In this document: piece by piece, positions 52,995-61,553 of the stretch
Numbering within the stretch: position 1 is the first letter of the stretch
How the letters are laid out: every line of letters begins with the position of its first letter
Source: Alishewanella metallidurans
Lineage (GTDB): Bacteria; Pseudomonadota; Gammaproteobacteria; Enterobacterales; Alteromonadaceae
Direction: 5' to 3'
DNA length: 64,000 nt
NCBI RefSeq assembly: GCF_036983985.1
Contig: NZ_JALAHQ010000003.1
Location: 434,001 to 498,000, forward strand
Translations under genes and position numbers: made by a program
Notes under the pieces: model-generated
What the model saw: only the letters and a program-made list of their open reading frames with translations
The model's database searches: none
Told to the model about the DNA's origin: nothing

Positions 52995-55034
52995 TTAATA
53001 CTCTATGTTACGACTAAACGGCGGCAGCGCATTTAACATAGCGCTACCATATGATTTGCTGACTAGGCGTCGGTCCAGAATAACTATCCTGCCTTTGTCC
53101 TGTTCTTGGCGCAATAGTCTACCACAAGCTTGTACCAGTTTTTTTGCCGTCGCAGGAATAGTCAGTTGTATAAAGGGGTTGCCGCCTTTGCGCGTAATGG
53201 CTTCGGCTAAAGCTTCTTCTAATGGCGAGGTTGGCACAGCAAACGGCAGTTTGGTAATAACCAAATTAGTTAATAACTTACCGGGTAAATCTAAACCCTC
53301 AGAAAAACTTTGCGTACCAAATAAAATACTACGGTTGTTGTGTTTGCAATTATCACTATGCAGTTGCAATAGAGCTTGGCGTGAAGCTTCGCCCTGTACT
53401 AACAATGAAAAACCTTTGCTACGCAGTGCTTCGGCTACTTGCTGCATTTGCCAATATGAGGCAAATAACACTAAGCTAGCTTGATCATCTGGCAAAAATT
53501 TAGGCAATAATAATACTAGCTCGTCGGTATAAGCTTGCTCTGTCGGCTCGGTTTTCATTTTTGGAATAATCAGCTGACCTTGCTGCGGATAATCAAACGG
53601 TGACGATACTTGCAGCGTTTGTACGCCTTCAAATTGGCTTAGCCCTAGATCGTACTTAATATACTGAAACGAATTAAGCGCAGTAAGCGTAGCAGAACAC
53701 AAAATAACGGCAAAAGCGTCGCTAAATAGCAGCTGTTCTAGTTTATTTGCCACACCAAGCGGGCAGGCATGGCCAATGACATATTGGTTTTGATTATTTA
53801 ACTCAACCCAGCGTGCTTGATAGACATTTTTTTGCTGCTCCATCGCATACAGTTGCCATAACGCTTGTTGTTGTTCGATTTTTTGCCGCAAGTAACCTAG
53901 CTCTTGTAATAAGTTTAAACTTTGCTTTAGTGGCAATTGCTGCTCTGTTATACAGTCTTGCATGTGTTGCTGCACTTTATCTAACTGGTTTAGTGCTTTT
54001 TGACTTACCTGAGCTAGCTGCTCGGCTTGTTGCTGTATGAGAGTAGGCAACGCGGCATCAACAAAACGATGTTCGGTTTTATCGGCAAACCAGCGCGGTT
54101 TAAATTCATTAATACAGCGCTCTATCGGTTTTAATAAACTATTTAGCTCGTTACAGCTATCGTCAAAGCGCAGCAGTTCTTTCATTACTGTTGCCGGTAA
54201 CAACGTAATTAGCTGTTGAATAGCTTTTGCCGCTTTTTCTAACCACACACTGTTGTGGCTTAACTGCGCTTGAGCCGCAAAGTAATCACGGGCAATGTCG
54301 GGCAAATGATGCGCTTCGTCAATAACATAAAGAGTTTCTTCAGGTGGTGGCAAAATACTATTGCCGCTAGCTAAATCGGCCAGTAGCAAGGCATGGTTTA
54401 CTACTAATACATCAGCAGTGGCTATTTCTGCACGTGCGAGATGAAAAGGGCAGGTAGCATGGCGTCGATCACCTTTATGGCAATGCATAGGGTCGGCCAC
54501 AATGCGTTGCCACATATCCTCGGCTAAAGGCGAGCTAAGCGTGTCTCTGTCGCCAAGCCACTGTCTTTGTTGCCATTTATCTAGCAGTTGTTGCCAGTCA
54601 AATGCCGCATCTTGCACTGTAGCAAATAATTCTGGGTGCTTTTGCTGCTGGCGTAAACGCTCAATGCAAGCATAACGTTGCCTGCCTTTTACTAAGCTAA
54701 ATTCAAAGTTAAGTTTGCTGTGTTGCTGAAAAAACGGCAGATCTTTATTTACCAACTGCTCTTGCAGCGCCACCGTTGCAGTAGCAATAACCACCTTTTT
54801 TTTCTGCGCTAGCGCATACGGAATAACCGCCAACATATAGGCCAACGATTTACCGGTACCCGTACCTGCTTCAATTAAGCCAATACGCTCACGACGATGA
54901 TAAGTACCCGAAATAATTTTCGCAATTTCCGCCACCAACTGATTTTGCCCAGCCCGTGCTTGGTAATTAGGTAGCGTGGTTTTTAAGCGCGTATGTATCG
55001 CACGTATTTTGCTTTTTAGCTGCTCAGTTAACAT
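52995..55034 (-). CDS. dinG: ATP-dependent DNA helicase DinG
   Basis: The 679-residue XPD-like helicase aligns with E. coli DinG (716) from the first residues. Walker A EAGTGTGKS lies at 55-63, Walker B is VIDEAHHLPD, and motif VI is QACGRLLRQ. DinG unwinds R-loops and forked DNA and carries a 4Fe-4S cluster bound by four Cys in E. coli (120, 194, 199, 205). Here Cys123, Cys185 and Cys195 match three of them, while the third position of the set is replaced in CHKGDRRHATC. The start ATG has no Shine-Dalgarno. A LexA-like box lies 8 nt upstream. Confidence 0.93.
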   Translation of the reverse strand: MLTEQLKSKIRAIHTRLKTTLPNYQARAGQNQLVAEIAKIISGTYHRRERIGLIEAGTGTGKSLAYMLAVIPYALAQKKKVVIATATVALQEQLVNKDLPFFQQHSKLNFEFSLVKGRQRYACIERLRQQQKHPELFATVQDAAFDWQQLLDKWQQRQWLGDRDTLSSPLAEDMWQRIVADPMHCHKGDRRHATCPFHLARAEIATADVLVVNHALLLADLASGNSILPPPEETLYVIDEAHHLPDIARDYFAAQAQLSHNSVWLEKAAKAIQQLITLLPATVMKELLRFDDSCNELNSLLKPIERCINEFKPRWFADKTEHRFVDAALPTLIQQQAEQLAQVSQKALNQLDKVQQHMQDCITEQQLPLKQSLNLLQELGYLRQKIEQQQALWQLYAMEQQKNVYQARWVELNNQNQYVIGHACPLGVANKLEQLLFSDAFAVILCSATLTALNSFQYIKYDLGLSQFEGVQTLQVSSPFDYPQQGQLIIPKMKTEPTEQAYTDELVLLLPKFLPDDQASLVLFASYWQMQQVAEALRSKGFSLLVQGEASRQALLQLHSDNCKHNNRSILFGTQSFSEGLDLPGKLLTNLVITKLPFAVPTSPLEEALAEAITRKGGNPFIQLTIPATAKKLVQACGRLLRQEQDKGRIVILDRRLVSKSYGSAMLNALPPFSRNIEY

Positions 55035-55041
55035 AATTAAT

Positions 55042-55057
55042 GTGTATTTATATACAG
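55042..55057 (-). promoter_or_regulatory. LexA-like SOS box upstream of dinG
   Basis: Read on the minus strand the site is CTGTATATAAATACAC, 14 of 16 matches to CTGTATATATATACAG. It ends 8 nt before the dinG ATG. E. coli dinG is itself LexA-controlled, which supports the call. TATAAA inside it may also be the -10 element. Confidence 0.65.
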
Positions 55058-55377
55058 TTGTTTGATTGTATACGCATAAGAGGAGACTAGCAAAATTGTA
55101 ATGTACCGGTGAGGGATTAACTTAGCCTATATTTAGCGGGAAACCCTAGAAAATATGCATTAACTAGGCATCAGCACGGCCATTTTTTACAAAATTACAG
55201 CTCCTGACAATCTAACTAATAAATTGTTCCGTAAAACCATTGACGATATTAAAAAATAAAGCTTATTATCAAGTGGTGTTAAGGTTAGGTTTTAAGGTGT
55301 GAGCGGGGTTTTTTGCGCGATTAAAGGTTTTTTATTTTAAAAATAAAATAGATGAATAATGATCCAGGGAGAAACAC
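55058..55377 (+). promoter_or_regulatory. Intergenic region with candidate TonB receptor promoter
   Basis: No coding or RNA gene is supported between dinG and the first receptor. A promoter-like pair TTGACG (55240-55245) and TATTAT (55264-55269), 18 nt apart, would give a leader of about 100 nt. The rest (55075-55230) is AT-rich with no motif that I recognise and no convincing Fur box. Confidence 0.4.
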
Positions 55378-58362
55378 ATGTATACGAATAATAAATTAGC
55401 TAAGGCTGTACGTTTAGCCATTGCTTTTGGTGCAGTTTCTACATTAGCCATGCACTCTGCAATGGCCAATGCACAGGAAGATACTGTTGCGGCAGAAAAA
55501 TCGATTGAGAAAATTCAAATTACGGGTAGCCGTATTCGCAGCGCGAATGCTGTATCAACAAGTCCGATTGCAACTATTGGTGAGCTTGAAATTGCACAAC
55601 AGCAACAGCCTGAAATGGAGCGCGTGTTTCGCAACCTAGCTGCAACTTTGCCTGGCGATAACAGTAACGTAAATAACGGCAGCGGTGGTGCAGCAACGGT
55701 TAACTTAAGAGGCTTAGGCTCAAACCGTAACTTAGTGTTAATGAACGGCAAGCGCATGGTGCCTTATAACCTAGGAGGTAGCGTTGATACCTCAACTATA
55801 CCAACAGCATTAGTTGACCGCGTTGATATCGTTACAGGCGGCGCATCTGCAGTGTACGGTTCTGACGCTATCTCTGGCGCAATCAACGTTATTTTGAAAA
55901 ATGATTTTGAAGGTGTCGCATTAGACATGTCGCATTCGCGTACATCGAAAGCTGATGCGATGACAAAAAATATAGCGTTAACACTAGGCGGTAACTTTGA
56001 TGACTCTAAAGGTAATGCGGTAGTTTCCTTTAGTTGGTTAGACCGGGATCCTCTGCTTTTAGGTCAGCGTAGTTTAGGTAATTACGGCATTGGAACGGCA
56101 GAAGGCGATAATTACGCCGAATTTTTGGCAGGAACACCACCTACTCGTCCGGCTGACCCATTGTGTGGCGGTAGTACGCCGAACGTCGTTGCCCCGGGTG
56201 GTGGCAGTGGTACTGGTATTCCGACACGGGTTGGTGTAGCAGGCGTGCCTTCTGTTAGCGGTCAATTCCGCGATGATGGTTCTTTAGTGTTAGGCCCTCG
56301 TTGTAGCGATTTTAACTTTAACCCATTCAACTATTATCAAACACCATCAAATCGTTATAGTGCGACAGCAATGGCGCATTATGATCTTACCGATGAGCAT
56401 ACCGTTTATGGTACGTTTAACTTCACAAACACATCTGTAAGCCAGCAAGTAGCGCCATCAGGTATTTTCGGTTCAACCTTCTGGGTGCCTATGGCTAACC
56501 CATTTTTAAGCACTCAATCTAGAGATGCTATTATCAATGGCTCTAACGCTGCTATTGGTCAATTAAACGTAGCTGGTTATGAAACATGGCGTGACACAAA
56601 CAACAACGGTGTTGTTGATAGTGCTGACTCTATGTTGCTTACCGTAAGTCGTCGTACGCCAGAGTTAGGTGCGCGCTCTACTACTTTTAATACCAGCCAA
56701 TTCCAAATTTTAGGCGGGATGAAAGGTTTTATTGATGATAACTGGGCGTACGATGTGTCATTTCAGCATGGTGAAACTAATCGGGTAGAAATGAACGCTG
56801 GCTACACTAACGTTGCTAACATTGCTAATGCATTAAATGCTGTTTCAACAACCGAGTGTTTATCTGGGCCTGGTTGTGTTCCATTAAACGTATTTGGTGG
56901 CTTTGGCACTATTACACCTGAAATGGCATCTTACGCGTCTGCTACTGCGTTTGCTTCTACTAAGTACCAGCAACGTGTGCTATCAGCAATAATTGATGGC
57001 GAAATTAGCTCTGTCGTCTCACCTTTTGCTGAATCACCACTAGGTGTTAGTTTTGGTTATGAATACCGCGAAGAAGTTGCAAAATATGATCCAGATGAGT
57101 GTTTAAAACTTGCACCAGCGAGCTGTTTAGGTGGTGCCGGTGGTAACTCATTACCTGTAGGTGGTTCATTTAAAGTTAATGAAGTTTTTGTCGAAGGCAA
57201 ATTACCATTAATTGAAGATGCTACTTTTGCCGATGTGGTCGAATTAGAGTTTGGTTATCGTCACGCCAATTACAATACAGTTGGTGAAAACGGTAGCTGG
57301 AAGTTAGGTATAGCGTGGCGTCCAGTTGACGAGTTACTATTTCGTGTGATGAAACAACAGGCAACACGTGCACCAAACGTAGGCGAATTATACGCTCCGC
57401 TGACTTCTGGTTTAGAGAACGCTCAGCAAGATCCTTGTTCTATAGCTAATGCGGGCAATATTGATGCAACACTTGCTGCGCGTTGTATCGCAACAGGTAT
57501 GACGGCAGCGCAAGTAGGCGCGGTTGATGACATTGTTAGTGGGCAAGTAAACGTTCGCGCTGGTTCGAATCCTAACGAGTTACCTGATGTTGAAAAAGCC
57601 GATACCTTTACCGCAGGTTTAGTGTGGACGCCTGAGTTTGAGTCAGTAAAACGTGTACAGTTCTCAGTAGATTATTATGATATTGATGTTAATGGCTATA
57701 TTGGCGAGAACACGCCGCAAGAAATACTAGATGGCTGTTATGTACTAGGCAATACGGCGCAATGTGCACAGATTAATCGTATTGGTGGTGGCCTAACTAT
57801 TTCTGGGGCTGGTGTAGAAGCTTACACAACCAACTTAGCGTATTTACGTACCAGTGGCGTTGAGGTTGCTTATAACTTTGGCTTCGATTTAGCTGATTTA
57901 GGCTCGTTAGACTTCAACGGTAGTGTAAATAAGTATCTTAAAGTTGAAAGTTTAAGCTCGTCTGTTTCAGAAGTTATTGACTGTAATGGTTTTTACGGAA
58001 CTAACTGTAATCCTCAGCATAAATTGCGTTTAAATCAACGTGCTACGTGGAATTACGAAGATTTATCAGTATCGTTATTGTGGCGTTACTTAGGTTCAAT
58101 AGATATTGAAACTAGTCTGGCTAATGATACTTATGCGCCATTCCGTCAAATTGCGTCATTTAGTTATTTTGATATGTATGCAAATTATCATATTACCGAT
58201 GCTATAAGTGTAAGCTTAGGTGTAGATAATTTGCTAGACAAGAAAGCACCAGTACTTGGTGGTGAAGCGGCGTCTACTTCGTATAACAGCGGTAACACCT
58301 TCCCTGCTTATTACGACATGCTAGGCCGTACTTACAAAGCGAGTGTTAGCTTAAAATTCTAA
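55378..58362 (+). CDS. TonB-dependent outer membrane receptor 1
   Basis: The 994-residue receptor has a signal peptide (MYTNNKLAKAVRLA ..., cleavage about residue 32), a TonB-box-like segment (IEKIQITGSRI), a plug domain (about 50-170: VNLRGLGSNRNLVLMNGKRM, VDIVTGGASAVYGSDAISGAINVI) and a long barrel ending in a terminal Phe. Several Cys pairs occur in predicted external loops (for example near residues 265, 505, 580, 695 and 785), suggesting disulfide-pinned loops. The plug class is common in Alteromonadales and often tied to peptide or carbohydrate uptake. GGGAG precedes the ATG. Confidence 0.93.
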   Translation: MYTNNKLAKAVRLAIAFGAVSTLAMHSAMANAQEDTVAAEKSIEKIQITGSRIRSANAVSTSPIATIGELEIAQQQQPEMERVFRNLAATLPGDNSNVNNGSGGAATVNLRGLGSNRNLVLMNGKRMVPYNLGGSVDTSTIPTALVDRVDIVTGGASAVYGSDAISGAINVILKNDFEGVALDMSHSRTSKADAMTKNIALTLGGNFDDSKGNAVVSFSWLDRDPLLLGQRSLGNYGIGTAEGDNYAEFLAGTPPTRPADPLCGGSTPNVVAPGGGSGTGIPTRVGVAGVPSVSGQFRDDGSLVLGPRCSDFNFNPFNYYQTPSNRYSATAMAHYDLTDEHTVYGTFNFTNTSVSQQVAPSGIFGSTFWVPMANPFLSTQSRDAIINGSNAAIGQLNVAGYETWRDTNNNGVVDSADSMLLTVSRRTPELGARSTTFNTSQFQILGGMKGFIDDNWAYDVSFQHGETNRVEMNAGYTNVANIANALNAVSTTECLSGPGCVPLNVFGGFGTITPEMASYASATAFASTKYQQRVLSAIIDGEISSVVSPFAESPLGVSFGYEYREEVAKYDPDECLKLAPASCLGGAGGNSLPVGGSFKVNEVFVEGKLPLIEDATFADVVELEFGYRHANYNTVGENGSWKLGIAWRPVDELLFRVMKQQATRAPNVGELYAPLTSGLENAQQDPCSIANAGNIDATLAARCIATGMTAAQVGAVDDIVSGQVNVRAGSNPNELPDVEKADTFTAGLVWTPEFESVKRVQFSVDYYDIDVNGYIGENTPQEILDGCYVLGNTAQCAQINRIGGGLTISGAGVEAYTTNLAYLRTSGVEVAYNFGFDLADLGSLDFNGSVNKYLKVESLSSSVSEVIDCNGFYGTNCNPQHKLRLNQRATWNYEDLSVSLLWRYLGSIDIETSLANDTYAPFRQIASFSYFDMYANYHITDAISVSLGVDNLLDKKAPVLGGEAASTSYNSGNTFPAYYDMLGRTYKASVSLKF

Positions 58363-58390
58363 TGTCGACTAAATCATTGTAATTCAATAT

Positions 58391-58422
58391 AAAAACGGCT
58401 GGTTTTTCAGCCGTTTTTTTTA
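58391..58422 (+). terminator. Terminator after TonB receptor 1
   Basis: The stem AAAACGGCTG / CAGCCGTTTT with a GTTTTT loop is followed by a T7 run. Confidence 0.88.
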
Positions 58423-58539
58423 TTCCCATAGTTAAAATAAATATTCATTTTCAAGTTTTTGGAAAAGTTCATTAAATAGGTTGACCCTGATGAAAGCTTG
58501 AGTTTATCATCGGGCTCGACAGCTCGGCGGTTTTCCGAG

Positions 58540-58567
58540 TTGAACGGAGTGTCATACGTTATAAAAT
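58540..58567 (+). promoter_or_regulatory. Candidate promoter of TonB receptor 2
   Basis: TTGAAC (58540-58545), 16 nt, TAAAAT (58562-58567). Alternatives are TTGACC-18-TATCAT at 58481-58510 and an isolated TTGACA at 58569. The receptor has its own upstream terminator, so a promoter in this gap is expected. Confidence 0.35.
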
Positions 58568-58621
58568 ATTGACAATGATTAAAAATAGAACTGCTAACTA
58601 CAGCGGTCCAGGGAGAAACAC

Positions 58622-61360
58622 ATGTTTACGAATAATAAATTAAGCAAAGCTGTGCGCTTAGCTGTAATTTTTGGCGCGGCATCTGCTACTGCATTTGCAG
58701 CGTCTGTAAATGCTGCGGAAGAAGATGAGGCAGCTAAAAAGGTCGAGCGTATCGAAATAACAGGTTCACGCTTAAAACGTACAGATATGGAAGGTGCGCT
58801 ACCGGTAACAATTATTGGTAGTGCTGAACTTAAAGCCAGCGGTGATATATCAGTTGCTGATTTCATGCGTGATACTAACTTCAACTCTTTCGGTTCTTAC
58901 CAGTCTACGTCTGGTAGTAGCGGTGGTGGAGCAGCTCAAGTTAGCTTACGTGGCCTAGGTGCCGGTCGTACACTAATATTAGTTGATGGTCGTCGTACAC
59001 CTACGTCGCCTATTCTAGGTTCGGGTCAAGATTTAAACTCAATTCCAATGGCTGCAGTTGAGCGTATCGAAGTGTTATCAGATGGTGCTTCTGCTGTTTA
59101 CGGTTCGGACGCTATCGCTGGTGTAATAAATATAATTACACGTAAAGATTTCGAGGGTGTAGAGTTTTCTTATGGTTTAGGCAAACCAACAAACGCAGGC
59201 GGCGATACCGAAGAAATGAGTTTCGTTATTGGTAGTGCCGGAAATAAGAGCAGAGTACTGTTTGGTGCATCGTTCAATAGCCGTGACGTGATCTATACGC
59301 GCGATCGCGATTACTGGTATACAGATGACAATCCAGGTGCATCTTCTTATTCGAATAACTTTAGCCAAAAGTTACTTGTTGATGGTAAATATGTACATGC
59401 TTCATCTTTAGGTGCTGCAGGTCGTTTAAAGCATCCAGATTTTGGAGCTGCTGTGCCTGGACTATGTACGAATGGTGATGATAGTGATCTGTACTATTTA
59501 ACAGGTAGCACGGCTGCTAACAAAACTTGTCAATTTAATCACAGTGCTACGTCTGCAAACTTAACTAGCGTGAAGAACTTGTCGTTGTTTGGCCGTGGGA
59601 ATTATCAGATAAACGATGATTGGTCGACATATGTAAATGGTGGTTTTAATCAGGTAACCAGTTTTGGTCGATTTGCAGCATTGCCATCTTCTCCGTGGGC
59701 AGGCGGTGCTATTACAATAGAAGCTGGTAGCCCAAACCATCCAGGTACTGCCCCAGCCGACGGTGGCTTTAACCCTAATTATGATGCATTTTATGCGCAG
59801 TATGCTAATGAAGATCTGTCATTATACCATCGTTTCGCTGCCTTAGGCCCGCGTGATAACCACGTTGAAAATACTACAACAGATTTCACCGCTGGCTTCG
59901 AAGGCACTATTGGTGAAGTTAGTCTTGATTTTGGCGTTCGTTATGTAAAATCACGTGCTATAAACATGGGCGAGAACTACGTTGTGGCCGGTTTAGCTCA
60001 GCCGCAGATTACTTCAGGTGCTTATAATATCTATGACCCATTTTCGGGCGATCCAAAATCTTTGGGCATGACCGCGACTACGTCACGTGACATGCACTCT
60101 TCAGTTAAAGAAGTTTATGCAAATGCTTCGTTCGATGTGTTTGAATTAGCAGGTGGTATTGCTTCTGCGGCAGTCGGTGCTGAATACCGTGAAGAAGATT
60201 ACCAAGATAAGTATGATTTATTATCTGGAGCTGGCCAGGTATCAGGTTCGTCAGGTTCGTCTGCGGGCGGTAGCCGAAATGTTAGAGCTATTTATGGTGA
60301 GATGCTTTTCCCTGTAATTGACTCTGTTGATATAGAAATAGCAGGACGTTATGACAAATATAGCGACTATGGTGGTGACTTTGCACCAAAGATTGCTGCT
60401 CGCTGGCGTCCTACTGCTGAATTGTTAGTGCGAGCATCGTATGGCGAAGGCTTCCGTGCACCAACTTTACGCGACATAAGCTTGCAGCCAGCTTTTAGTG
60501 CAGCGTACACTGGTGATGAGGCTACATGTATTGCTCTTACTGGTTCGCCTTGTACCACTGCTCAAGTTCAAGTAAATACTTACTCTATGGGTAACGTGAA
60601 TTTGAAATCAGAACAGTCTAAACAATATGGTTTAGGTTTAGTATGGGAAGCGAGCGATTGGCTTAACATGTCGGTTGATTATTATAATATTGAGATTACT
60701 GACAGCATTAGTTCTACCAGCTTAGCTACTGCAGTTGGCTGTTTAAGAGGCACAGTGTCTGTATGCCCTTCAGGAGTTAGTCAGTTCCCTAACGGTACCA
60801 CCTTTCCAAACCCTGCTTTAGGTGTTGGTGTTTCGTTTGAAGGTAATCAGCTAGCAGGTGCTATCACTGGAGCTCAATTAGGTTCTGTTAACTTAGGTAA
60901 AGTTGAAACTAATGGTTTAGATTTTAGTGCGCAAACTAACTTCGATTTAGGTTGGGGGCAGTTACGTAATAACTTTACTACTAGTTACGTTCAAAAATAT
61001 TCAGTTAACGGTGGCGATAATGCTTCTGGTGATTATGGTTATCCAAAGTACAAAGCTACATTGACCAATATTTTAGCAGTTGGTGATTTCAGTATTAACT
61101 GGAACATTAGTGCCACTGCTAGCCAGGATGATCGTTACTTGAGTGGTGGCGAGGTTCTTGTTGATCATATTCCAACCTGGATTATTCATAATATTCAAGC
61201 AAGTTATAATGCTCCTTGGGATGCAACTATTTCTGTAGGTGTGAATAACGTTGCCGATAAAGCGCCTGCAGATGCAGAACTTTACGGCACCAGCTATGAC
61301 TATTATATGTATAGCCCGTGGGGTCGTGTACCTTACATCCGTTATACTCAGCGTTTCTAA
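58622..61360 (+). CDS. TonB-dependent outer membrane receptor 2
   Basis: The 912-residue paralogue of the preceding receptor has signal peptide MFTNNKLSKAVRLAVIF..., cleavage about residue 31 (VNA-AEE). It has VERIEITGSRL as TonB-box-like segment, plug (VSLRGLGAGRTLILVDGRR, VERIEVLSDGASAVYGSDAIAGVINII) and a barrel ending YTQRF. It shares a 36-bp block around the start codon with receptor 1. It has fewer Cys pairs. It precedes the S9 peptidase gene, separated by a terminator and a promoter, which suggests it imports peptides or a related nutrient. Confidence 0.93.
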   Translation: MFTNNKLSKAVRLAVIFGAASATAFAASVNAAEEDEAAKKVERIEITGSRLKRTDMEGALPVTIIGSAELKASGDISVADFMRDTNFNSFGSYQSTSGSSGGGAAQVSLRGLGAGRTLILVDGRRTPTSPILGSGQDLNSIPMAAVERIEVLSDGASAVYGSDAIAGVINIITRKDFEGVEFSYGLGKPTNAGGDTEEMSFVIGSAGNKSRVLFGASFNSRDVIYTRDRDYWYTDDNPGASSYSNNFSQKLLVDGKYVHASSLGAAGRLKHPDFGAAVPGLCTNGDDSDLYYLTGSTAANKTCQFNHSATSANLTSVKNLSLFGRGNYQINDDWSTYVNGGFNQVTSFGRFAALPSSPWAGGAITIEAGSPNHPGTAPADGGFNPNYDAFYAQYANEDLSLYHRFAALGPRDNHVENTTTDFTAGFEGTIGEVSLDFGVRYVKSRAINMGENYVVAGLAQPQITSGAYNIYDPFSGDPKSLGMTATTSRDMHSSVKEVYANASFDVFELAGGIASAAVGAEYREEDYQDKYDLLSGAGQVSGSSGSSAGGSRNVRAIYGEMLFPVIDSVDIEIAGRYDKYSDYGGDFAPKIAARWRPTAELLVRASYGEGFRAPTLRDISLQPAFSAAYTGDEATCIALTGSPCTTAQVQVNTYSMGNVNLKSEQSKQYGLGLVWEASDWLNMSVDYYNIEITDSISSTSLATAVGCLRGTVSVCPSGVSQFPNGTTFPNPALGVGVSFEGNQLAGAITGAQLGSVNLGKVETNGLDFSAQTNFDLGWGQLRNNFTTSYVQKYSVNGGDNASGDYGYPKYKATLTNILAVGDFSINWNISATASQDDRYLSGGEVLVDHIPTWIIHNIQASYNAPWDATISVGVNNVADKAPADAELYGTSYDYYMYSPWGRVPYIRYTQRF

Positions 61361-61374
61361 TATAGTTCGTTAAC

Positions 61375-61402
61375 AAAAGCCGGTGAAAACCGGCTTTTTT
61401 TT
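61375..61402 (+). terminator. Terminator after TonB receptor 2
   Basis: The stem AAAGCCGGT / ACCGGCTTT with a GAAA tetraloop is followed by T8. Confidence 0.92.
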
Positions 61403-61437
61403 GGCTGTAAAATGGCTTTTTATCTAATGCTTACTAA

Positions 61438-61467
61438 TTGACTTACTTAGTCGAGCCGGAATATAAA
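61438..61467 (+). promoter_or_regulatory. Candidate promoter of the S9 peptidase gene
   Basis: TTGACT (61438-61443), 18 nt, TATAAA (61462-61467). The predicted leader is about 80 nt. Confidence 0.5.
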
Positions 61468-61553
61468 GTGGTGTATTTATTTAAATAGCGGTAAACAAGT
61501 CTGTTTTAATTGCTGTATTGTGGAATTGTAAATAGTATATTTTGAGGTGATTT

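Noticed and set aside
55058..55377. Fur box ahead of TonB receptor 1
   Set aside because: AT-rich tracts are present but no GATAAT-like repeat set at proper spacing.
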